Origin: Pseudomonadota bacterium | GTDB lineage: Bacteria; Desulfobacterota; Desulfobulbia; Desulfobulbales; Desulfobulbaceae | Reading direction: 5' to 3' | Assembly (NCBI GenBank): GCA_009782165.1 | Contig: WQUH01000023.1 | Location: forward strand, 1-7,787 | DNA length: 7,787 nucleotides | In this document: positions 1 to 6,700 of the stretch, one piece after another | How positions within the stretch are numbered: the first letter of the stretch is position 1 | Layout: each line of letters starts with the position of its first letter | The notes under the pieces: generated by a model | Seen by the model: the letters and a program-made list of their open reading frames with translations, nothing else | Database searches by the model: none | Told to the model about the DNA's origin: nothing | Position numbers and translations under genes: made by a program

Positions 1-2
1 TA

Positions 3-22
3 ACGTTGGCGATCGCCGACGT
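3..22. repeat. 20-base near-perfect inverted repeat at the left edge
   Basis: Positions 3-6 (ACGT) and 19-22 (ACGT) flank the perfect 10-base palindrome GGCGATCGCC at 8-17; only the pair 7/18 (T and G) breaks the symmetry. As plus-strand RNA it could form an 8-bp stem with one G-U wobble and a GATC loop; on the minus strand the same pair is a C-A mismatch. It lies about 40 bases past the stop of the left gene. It may be part of a terminator or a protein-binding palindrome. The window ends too soon to see whether a T-tract follows on the minus strand. Confidence 0.4.
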
Positions 23-42
23 GACCCCGCGTCCTGCTCAAT

Positions 43-58
43 CGGACCGCGAGGTCCG
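43..58. terminator. Hairpin just downstream of the gltD-like gene, possible weak terminator
   Basis: CGGACC (43-48) and GGTCCG (53-58) are perfect inverted 6-base arms around a four-base loop, GCGA on the plus strand. On the minus strand the hairpin starts four bases after the stop codon of the gltD-like gene. It is followed by ATTGAGC rather than a run of T, so it is not a classical intrinsic terminator. It could protect the 3' end of the mRNA or act together with the second hairpin at 3-22. Confidence 0.35.
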
Positions 59-61
59 CGT

Positions 62-1438
62 TCAGAACGAGCCTTGCATGTAGCGGTGCATGGACTCGGC
101 CGCATCCAGGCCCTGACACATCGCCTTGGCCACGGTTTTCGGCCCGAGCACGGTGTCGCCTCCGGCAAAGATCCACTCCACGTTGGTCTGGAGGGTGACC
201 GGGTCAACCACATAGGTGCCGCGCGGCGTCACCGCCACCGGCACGGTTTCGTCGAGCACCGGAATCACCTTTTGGCCGACCGCGGCAATCAGGGCATCGG
301 CCTGGAGGACAAAATTCGAGCCTTCAATCGGCTCCGGCCGCTGGCGGCCGGTCCGGTCGGGCTCGCCCAGCCGCATCCGCTGGCACTCCACCCCGGTCAC
401 CTGGCCATCCTCCCGCACAATCCGGACCGGCGCCGCCAGGAACACCAGTTGTACGCCCTCCTCTTCGACATGGGCGATCTCCACCCGCGAGGCCGGCATT
501 TCCTCGCGGGTGCGACGGTAGACGATGGTCACCTCCTTCCAGCCCGAGCGCAGCGCCACCCTGGCCACGTCGATGGCCACGTTGCCGCCGCCGATGACCA
601 CCACCCGGTCGCCCAGGGCGATTTCGCGGCCGGTGAGCATCTGGCTCAAATAGTCGATCCCGGAAAAAATGCCCCTGGTTTCCAGTTCTCCCTCCAGTTC
701 GAGCCGGCGGCTCTCATAGGCGCCGATCCCCAGAAACACGGCGGCAAAGCCCTGTTCGCGCAGTTCGGACAAGGTCAGGTCGCGGCCGATGGTGATGCCG
801 GTCTTGACGTTGACCCCGCACTGTTGCAGGGCGTAGAGTTCGGAGCCGATGATGTTGCGCGGCAGGCGGTAGTTGGGAATGCCGACGCTGAGCATGCCGC
901 CGAACACCGGCAGCGATTCGAAGATCGTGCAACTGTACCCCTTGTGCGCCAGCGAATGGGCCACGGTGATGCCGGCCGGTCCCGAGCCGATGATCGCAAC
1001 CTTGATCCCGTTTTTCGGGGCGCAGCGCGGCGAAAGGTTCTTGCCGTTGATGATCATCCAGTCGGCCAGGAAACGCTCCAGCAGGCCGATGGCCACCGGC
1101 GCGTCCTTTTTGCCGCGGATGCAGGCGCCTTCGCACTGAAACTCCTGGGGGCAGACCCGGCCGCAGACCGAGGGCATGGAGCTGGTCTCCCGGATGGTCC
1201 AGTAGGCCTCCTCGAATTTGCCCTGGCCGAGCTGCTCGATGAAGCGGGGGATGTCGTTGCCGAGCGGGCAGCCCAGCACGCACGACGGCTTGCGGCACTG
1301 GAGGCAGCGCTGGGCTTCGATCATGGCGGTTTCCTGGGTGAGGCCCTTGGAAACTTCGTCGAAATTGTCAATCCGTTCCTCGGGGTTGAGTTCGCGAGGC
1401 TGCTGTCGGGGGATGGCGAGCTGTTCCCTGATGTTCAT
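62..1438 (-). CDS. gltD: GltD/NfnB-family NAD(P)H-dependent FAD iron-sulfur oxidoreductase
   Basis: The 458-residue protein has the full layout of the glutamate synthase small subunit family, which also includes NfnB/SudA. The N-terminal domain carries eight cysteines for two [4Fe-4S] clusters (C45, C48, C53, C57 and C92, C96, C102, C106). An FAD-binding Rossmann motif GSGPAG sits at 151-156, followed by a GG-M-x-x-GIPNYRLP stretch near 180-193. The NAD(P)H Rossmann motif GGGNVA is at 283-288, followed by YRRTREEMPA, whose arginines are typical of NADPH recognition. A C-terminal FAGGD flavin motif closes the fold. Family members move electrons between NAD(P)H and a partner subunit: glutamate synthase large subunit, or NfnA for ferredoxin-dependent bifurcation. 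Neither partner is upstream, where the divergent Hdr operon begins; the downstream side is outside the window. No good Shine-Dalgarno precedes the ATG, but the start fits the family N-terminus. The family is certain; the choice between GltD, NfnB and a stand-alone enzyme is open. Confidence 0.9.
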   Translation of the reverse strand: MNIREQLAIPRQQPRELNPEERIDNFDEVSKGLTQETAMIEAQRCLQCRKPSCVLGCPLGNDIPRFIEQLGQGKFEEAYWTIRETSSMPSVCGRVCPQEFQCEGACIRGKKDAPVAIGLLERFLADWMIINGKNLSPRCAPKNGIKVAIIGSGPAGITVAHSLAHKGYSCTIFESLPVFGGMLSVGIPNYRLPRNIIGSELYALQQCGVNVKTGITIGRDLTLSELREQGFAAVFLGIGAYESRRLELEGELETRGIFSGIDYLSQMLTGREIALGDRVVVIGGGNVAIDVARVALRSGWKEVTIVYRRTREEMPASRVEIAHVEEEGVQLVFLAAPVRIVREDGQVTGVECQRMRLGEPDRTGRQRPEPIEGSNFVLQADALIAAVGQKVIPVLDETVPVAVTPRGTYVVDPVTLQTNVEWIFAGGDTVLGPKTVAKAMCQGLDAAESMHRYMQGSF

Positions 1439-1582
1439 GGCTGTACAGGATGAAAAGAGTGAGAGTGGGTGTCTGATCGTCTACAAGGTTGAGGGCCTGC
1501 CCCGCGTTCGTCAAGGGGCGTCGCCGGATTGACGGATCGGCCTGAGCGGATTTCCGGCAACGGCCAACGGGCATACGCGCAG

Positions 1583-1599
1583 CGCCTTCAGCGTGCCAA
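1583..1599 (-). promoter_or_regulatory. Candidate sigma-54 (-24/-12) promoter for the gltD-like gene
   Basis: Read on the minus strand the site is TTGGCACGCTGAAGGCG. The -24 box TTGGCACG matches the sigma-54 consensus at every position, and the invariant GC of the -12 element lies at the correct distance (1585-1584), although the preceding TT is AG here. The transcript would start near 1573 and leave an untranslated leader of roughly 135 bases before the ATG at 1438. No activator-binding site was recognised. This is the best promoter match in the gap, but the -12 half is imperfect. Confidence 0.45.
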
Positions 1600-1713
1600 T
1601 TGTGAGAGTGTCCGCGCGGCGCCAAAGTCAAAACAATAGGTACGGTTCGCGCAATTGCAATGTTGTTTTCCCCGAATGTCCGCGCGCTCGTTCCGCACCG
1701 GACGAATGCCCGA

Positions 1714-1741
1714 GCGGAAAACAGCGCTGTCCGCGTTTTTT
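1714..1741 (+). terminator. Terminator-like hairpin with T6 tail upstream of the Hdr-Mvh operon
   Basis: GCGGA (1714-1718) pairs with TCCGC (1730-1734) around a loop that itself contains the palindrome ACAGCGCTGT (1721-1730). One G and then six T follow (1736-1741). This is the form of an intrinsic terminator on the plus strand, though the outer stem is short. It could end an upstream transcript, insulate the operon, or act as an attenuator: an upstream TTCCGC (1691-1696) can pair with GCGGAA (1714-1719) and would compete with the terminator stem. No T-tract is present on the other strand. Confidence 0.35.
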
Positions 1742-1764
1742 CCTTGCGGGACATACGCCAACAA

Positions 1765-1780
1765 TGGCATATTGCCAGCA
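1765..1780 (+). promoter_or_regulatory. Weak candidate sigma-54 (-24/-12) promoter for the Hdr-Mvh operon
   Basis: The site TGGCATATTGCCAGCA has TGGCA at the -24 position and the GC of the -12 element (1778-1779) at the correct spacing; positions between are poorly conserved. It also contains the inverted repeat TGGCA-N3-TGCCA (1765-1777), so a protein-binding palindrome is an alternative reading. Transcription would start near 1791, only about ten bases before the ATG at 1801. Sigma-54 control is known for several hydrogenase operons, which makes the match plausible but does not prove it. Confidence 0.25.
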
Positions 1781-1800
1781 TTATGCACATCTCGCACAAT

Positions 1801-2313
1801 ATGCACTCCGAGGCCGCGCCGCTGGTGGCGATTTTCGGCTGCGGCAACCCCCTGCTCGGGGACGACGGCTTTGGCCCGGCGGTGGTCGGGCAACTGGCCA
1901 GCGCCGGTCTGCCGCCCACAGTCCGCCTGATCGATGCCGGCACCGCCATCAGGGAGTATCTGCTGGACTATCTGCTCGAACCTGCCCTGCGGCCCGCCCT
2001 GGTGGTGATCGTCGATGCCGAGCCGGGCGAGGGGGCGGGCATCGGCCGGGTGCGCCGGCGCGTTCCCGCCGAGTTGCCGGCCCGCAAAATCCATGATTTT
2101 TCCCTGCACCAGTTTCCCACGGTCAATCTGCTGCGGGAGCTGGAGGCGGCAACCGGGATCGAGGTCGTGCTGCTGCTCGCCGGTATCGACGGTCCTGCCG
2201 CGCTGTGCGCCGAGGGCCTGTCGCCGCCGGTGCGGGCCGCGGTCGACGAGGCCTGCGCCCAAATCGTCGAGCTCGTGGCTCCCTTTGTTGCCCTGGAGGC
2301 CAGCGCGCCATGA
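1801..2313 (+). CDS. [NiFe]-hydrogenase maturation protease, FrhD/HycI-like
   Basis: This family of small endopeptidases removes the C-terminal tail of the hydrogenase large subunit after nickel insertion. With the start used here it has 170 residues, the usual size. The N-terminal signature FGCGNPLLGDDGFGPAV (12-28) is diagnostic. The three expected nickel-sensing ligands are visible: D22 in GDDG, D72 in VVIVDAEPG and H103 in FSLHQFP. The IDAGTAIREYLLDYLLE segment and the DFSLHQ motif resemble proteases of F420/Mvh-type (group 3) hydrogenases. Its substrate is presumably the large subunit expected downstream of mvhG. The start is uncertain: ATG at 1783 (176 residues) or 1660 (217 residues) are in frame, but added residues do not resemble the family and no start has a good Shine-Dalgarno. 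The stop overlaps the next start as ATGA. Confidence 0.88.
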   Translation: MHSEAAPLVAIFGCGNPLLGDDGFGPAVVGQLASAGLPPTVRLIDAGTAIREYLLDYLLEPALRPALVVIVDAEPGEGAGIGRVRRRVPAELPARKIHDFSLHQFPTVNLLRELEAATGIEVVLLLAGIDGPAALCAEGLSPPVRAAVDEACAQIVELVAPFVALEASAP

Positions 2314-3791
2314 TCTACGAGGCCAAGGTCAACGAGTTGGCGGAAGAGTTCGGGGTGCACCGCAACACCATCCGCAACTGGATCAACTCCGGCGTGCTTC
2401 CGGCCCAGGAGGGACCGGGCCGCCGCTACCTGATTCAGTGGGAGGATTACCGGCGGCTGTGCGACAAGTATGGCCGGGAACCCCGGTTCATGCCCGACCC
2501 GGAGGCGCGCGCCGATGCGCCGGCCGCGCCGCATTCTCCGGCCGCGCCGGGCCAGATCCCGGTTCGCCTGGACGTGCGGGCGAGCGCGCTGGACGCTTCG
2601 CCGGGCCAGATCAACATCTGCCTGACCTGCGGTTCCTGCGCCGGGGCCTGTCCAATCTCCGGAGTCGACGGGTTCGATCCGCGCAAGATCGTGCGCATGG
2701 CTTTTCTCGGTCTGGAAGACGAGCTGACGGCCAGCGGCTGGCAGTGGAAATGCACCCTGTGCGGCAAGTGCGAGGCGGTGTGTCCGATGAAGGTCGAGAT
2801 CGTGCAACTGCTGCGGCGGATCCGGGCGCGCTGCGACCGCGACAAGGTGCCGGCGGCCATCAGGAAAGGGGTGGCCACCTGCCTGGAAAAGGGGAACAAC
2901 CTCGGCATCCCCAAGGACGATTTCCTGGCCCTGGTCAGGGAGCTGGGCGAAGAGCTGGCCCGGACATCCTGCCCCGGTTTTGTCGCCCCCATCGATGTCC
3001 GCGGGGCCCGGCTGCTGTTGACGGTCAACTCCAAACAGCCCTTTGCCGAACCCGAGGCCATGACCTGGTGGTGGAAGATCCTGCACGCGGCCGGCGAATC
3101 CTGGACCATCTCCTCCGAATACTGGGAGGGGATCAACTGGGGGCTCCATGTCGGCGATTACGGCGCGATGCGCACCATTGTCAAACGGATCATCGACAAT
3201 ATCGAGCGGCTCAACTGCACGGCCCTGCTCCTGCCCGAATGCGGGCATGCCTACTATGCCACCCGCTACGCCCTGGAACGCTGGTTTCCCGAAGCGCTGC
3301 AACAGTTCAGAATCTACACGGTTTTCGACCTTTTGCTCGAATATCTCAACGAGGGCAAAATCCGGCTCGACCCCGCTGTCCAGACCAAGCTGACCACCTT
3401 TCACGATTCCTGCTATTACGGCCGGCACTCGGTCGAGGCCTTCGGCCACGGCTATTTCGAGGAAGCCCGCGCCCTGACCAGGGCCTGCTGCAAGCGGTAC
3501 GTCGATCTCGTGCCCGACCGGGAGGAAAACTACTGCTGCGGCTCCGGCAGCAGCGCCTGGGCCGACCCGTACCGGGTCGAGCGGGTCTATCACGGCCGGA
3601 TCAAGGCCCGCCAGATCAGCGCCTCCAACGCCAGACTGGTGGTCACCGCCTGTCTCAACTGCCGGGATCAGATCCGCTATTCGCTCAACAGCGAGTTCAA
3701 CCTCAATGTCGAGGTCCAGTTTCTCTGGGAACTGGTGGCCAATGCCCTGGTGATGACGCCGCCGGCAGCGATGGAGGCGCGCCGTGACTGA
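2310..3791 (+). CDS. HTH-HdrC-HdrB fusion, HdrD/DsrK-like iron-sulfur disulfide reductase subunit
   Basis: The 493-residue protein has three parts. Residues 5-50 form a MerR/excisionase-like helix-turn-helix (LAEEFGVHRNTIRNWINSG, then GRRYLI as a wing and a WEDYRRL helix). An Ala/Pro-rich linker of about 45 residues follows. An HdrC-type ferredoxin domain then binds two [4Fe-4S] clusters (C104, C107, C110, C114 and C148, C151, C154, C158, each ending CP). The HdrB-type part (about 225-475) has one complete CCG motif: C368, C409-C410 followed by GSG, and C448-x-x-C451. The first CCG repeat is degenerate, keeping only PECGHAY (C311), as I recall for DsrK/TmcB-like proteins. The HdrB cluster is where disulfide or trisulfide substrates are reduced in relatives. 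The ATG overlaps the preceding stop by four bases and has GGAGG at 2295-2299. It has no signal peptide or membrane segment, so it is cytoplasmic. The acceptor and any DNA-binding activity are unknown. Confidence 0.88.
   Translation: MIYEAKVNELAEEFGVHRNTIRNWINSGVLPAQEGPGRRYLIQWEDYRRLCDKYGREPRFMPDPEARADAPAAPHSPAAPGQIPVRLDVRASALDASPGQINICLTCGSCAGACPISGVDGFDPRKIVRMAFLGLEDELTASGWQWKCTLCGKCEAVCPMKVEIVQLLRRIRARCDRDKVPAAIRKGVATCLEKGNNLGIPKDDFLALVRELGEELARTSCPGFVAPIDVRGARLLLTVNSKQPFAEPEAMTWWWKILHAAGESWTISSEYWEGINWGLHVGDYGAMRTIVKRIIDNIERLNCTALLLPECGHAYYATRYALERWFPEALQQFRIYTVFDLLLEYLNEGKIRLDPAVQTKLTTFHDSCYYGRHSVEAFGHGYFEEARALTRACCKRYVDLVPDREENYCCGSGSSAWADPYRVERVYHGRIKARQISASNARLVVTACLNCRDQIRYSLNSEFNLNVEVQFLWELVANALVMTPPAAMEARRD
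3773..3777 (+). promoter_or_regulatory. Ribosome binding site fixing the GTG start of hdrA
   Basis: GGAGG lies six bases before the GTG at 3784, inside the end of the HdrCB gene. It supports the GTG start over the in-frame ATG at 3799, which would leave the dinucleotide-binding fold almost without its leading residues. Confidence 0.7.
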
Positions 3792-6700
3792 CCAGGGCAT
3801 GATAGGCGCGGTGGCGGTGGTGGGCGGCGGCATCTCCGGGATGCAGGCGGCGCTCGATCTCGCCGATTCCGGCTTTTTCGTCTATCTGGTGGAGAAAACC
3901 GGGGCCATCGGCGGGGCCATGCCCCAGTACAACAAGGTGTTCCCCACCAACGACTGCGCGATGTGCATCATCTCGCCCAAGCTGGTCGAGTGCGGCCGCC
4001 ATCCGAACATCCGCATCATGACCCTGACCACGGTGGTCGACATCAACGGCAGGGCAGGGGCCTTCACCGTGCGGGTGCTGGAGCATCCCCGCTATGTCGA
4101 TCCGGCCAAGTGCATTGCCTGCGGCCAGTGCAGCAGCCATTGCCCCCAAAGCGTCGACGATTCGTTCAACATCCTCATGGCCGAACGCAAGGCCATCTAC
4201 ATCAAATATCCCCAGGCGGTGCCGCTCAAGTACCAGATCGATCCCCAGGCCTGCCTCCGCCTGAACCAACCGGGGGCATGCGGCATCTGCGCCGAGATCT
4301 GCCCGCCCGGCGCGGTCGATTTCGCCGACCGCGGCCAGGAGCACAACCTCCGGGTGGGGGCGGTGGTGATGGCCCTGGGCTTTCAGCCCTTTGATCCCGG
4401 CAAGACCAGGGCGTGGGGATACGGTCTGTATCCCAATGTGGTCACCTCGCTCCAGTTCGAGCGGTTTTTGTCGCCGGGCGGTCCCACCGGCGGCGCCCTT
4501 GTCCGGCCCTCGGACCACCGGCCGGTGCAGCGGATGGCCTTTCTCCAGTGCGTCGGCAGCCGCGACAAGAACCGCTGCAACAACGAATACTGCTCGACGG
4601 TCTGCTGCATGTCCGCGGTCAAGGAGGCCATGACCGTCAAGGAGGCCAGCCCGGAGGTGGAGGTGACCATCTTCTACATCGACATGCGCACGCCGGGCAA
4701 GGAGTTCGAGCGCTATTTCGAACAGGCCCGCACCGAGTACGGCATCCGCTTCGTCCGCTCACGGGTCCACGGGATCGAGCCCAAGGGCCAGAAGGGCGAT
4801 CTGCGGCTGCGCTACATCAACGCCTTTGGCAAGCAGGTGGAGGAGACGGTCGATCTGGTGGTGCTGTCGGTGGGGCTGGAAACCCCGGATGCCACGGTCC
4901 GGCTGGCGGAAAAGATCGGCATCCACATGACGCCGGACCGTTTCGCCTCGATCTCGGCCTTTGCGCCGGTCCACACCTCGCTGAAGGGCATCTTCACCTG
5001 CGGGGCCTTCAACGGGCCGCGCGACATTCCCCAGGCGGTGATCGGCGGCTCGGCGGCGGCGGCCAGCGTTGCCGCCCTGCTCCATCCGGTCCGCCACACC
5101 CTGACCCGAACCCTGCCGCCACCGCCGGAGCGGGATGTCAGCGGGCAGGAGCCGCGCATCGGCGTCTTCGTCTGCCACTGCGGCACCAACACCGCCGGCG
5201 TGGTCGATGTCGATGCGGTGGCCGCCTACGCCGCGACCCTGCCGCAGGTGGCGCATGTGGCCCGCAACCTCTTCACCTGCGCCCAGGATACCCAGGATCT
5301 GATGGCGCAGCAGATCCGGGAGAACGGACTGAACCGGATCGTGGTCGCCTCCTGCACGCCGCGCACCCATGAGCCCCTGTTCCGCAAGACGCTCAAATCG
5401 GCCGGGATCAACGAATACCTGATCGAAATGGCCAACATCCGCAACCAGAATGCCTGGGTGCACAGCCAGGAACCCGCGGCCGCCACCGCCAAGGCCAAGG
5501 ATCTGGTCCGCATGGCGGTGGCCAAGGTGAGCAGGCAAACGGCCCGCAAACCGCTGCGCATCCCCATTGCCCCTTCGGTGCTGGTGATCGGCGGCGGGGT
5601 GGCGGGCATGACCTCGGCGCTCAATCTGGCCGAGCAGGGCTATCGCATCCATCTGATCGAAAAGACCAACCAGTTGGGCGGCAACGCCCTGCATCTGTAC
5701 CAGACCTGGAGCGGCGAGAACGTGCCCCGGTTTCTGAAAGGACTGAAGGAGGCGGTCCAGCAGCATCCCCAGATCGAGGTGAGCTACTCCAGCACGGTCG
5801 CCACGGTCGGCGGCCATGTGGGCGATTTCACCAGCCTGATCCGCACCGGCCCCAACCGCAAACGGACCATCGACCACGGGGCGGTCATCATTGCCACCGG
5901 CGCCAAACGCTACATCCCCGAGGAGTTCGAGTACGGCAAGATCCCCAAGGTGGTGGCCGCAATCGAGTTCGACAAGCTGCACATGCACAACGAGGCCAGG
6001 GTGGCCAACGGCAAATCTTTTGTATTTATCCAGTGCGTCGGCTCGCGCAACCAGCAGCGGCCGTACTGTTCGAAATCCTGCTGCACCCATTCGATCCAGA
6101 GCGCCATCAAGCTGAAAAAAGAGGCGCCGGACCGCCGGATCTACATCCTCCACCGGGAGATCAGCACCTACGGCCAGCGGGAGAGGATCTACAATCAGGC
6201 CAGGGAGATGGGCATCGTGTTCATCAACTACGAACAGCACGGCCCGCCCCAGATCAGGAAATCAGACAACAACGGCGGCGTGCTGGTGGAGGTCTGGGAC
6301 CATGTGCTCCACCGGCCGCTGGAGATCCGGGCCGATATGGTGATCCTCGCCACCGCCACCCTGGCCAATCCCGAGGCAGCGGCCCTGGCCAGCATGTTCA
6401 AGCTGCCGCTCAACCGGGACGGCTTTTTTCAGGAGGCCCATGCCAAGCTGCGGCCGGTGGAATTTCACGTCGATGGCGTGTTCGTCGCCGGTCTGGCCCA
6501 TTATCCCAAGCCGCTGGAGGAGTCGATCACCCAGGCCCTGGCCGCCGCCGCCAAGGCGGGCCGGCTTTTGGCGCGCAAGGAAATCGCCCAGGAGCCCACC
6601 ATCGCCCTGATCGACCGTCAGCGGTGCGACGACTGCGCCCTGTGCGTCGACGTCTGTCCCTATCAGGCGATCAGGCTGACGGAGTACAAAGACCAGGATG

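Larger units (their letters stand above)
1439..1800. other. Divergent intergenic region, no credible gene
   Basis: This stretch of about 360 bases separates the minus-strand gltD-like gene from the plus-strand Hdr-Mvh operon and must hold both promoters. I see no coding sequence with family resemblance in any frame. It contains a sigma-54-like site facing left (1583-1599), a small palindrome GCAATTGC (1651-1658), an inverted-repeat cluster with a terminator-like hairpin (1685-1741), and a weaker sigma-54-like site facing right (1765-1780). No convincing sigma-70 -35/-10 pair was found on either strand. Confidence 0.7.

Noticed and set aside
74..1453. Long plus-strand open frame of about 459 codons opposite the gltD-like gene
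   Set aside because: It is the mirror of the real gene in GC-rich DNA. The product is rich in His, Ala, Gly and Asp, with no family motif, and the opposite strand carries a complete set of GltD-family motifs.
1450..1476. Tiny open frame MKRVRVGV as a possible leader peptide
   Set aside because: Only eight codons, with no proper ribosome-site spacing, over 300 bases from the operon it would control.
1509..1535. TTGACG boxes on both strands as sigma-70 -35 elements
   Set aside because: Neither has a recognisable -10 hexamer at 16-18 bases; the sequences at that distance match TATAAT at only a few positions.
1660..1800. Upstream extension of the maturation protease from the ATG at 1660
   Set aside because: The added 47 residues do not resemble the family, whose conserved fold begins within about ten residues of the N-terminus, and the stretch contains the terminator-like hairpin and promoter-like site.
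1968..3833. Long minus-strand open frame of about 621 codons
   Set aside because: It lies across two genes with clear protease and HdrCB motifs on the plus strand; its product is a low-complexity Gly/Ala/Pro/Asp-rich shadow.
4759..6240. Minus-strand open frame of about 493 codons inside hdrA
   Set aside because: The plus strand encodes intact HdrA motifs through the whole stretch; the antisense product has no recognisable fold and no plausible ribosome site was seen.
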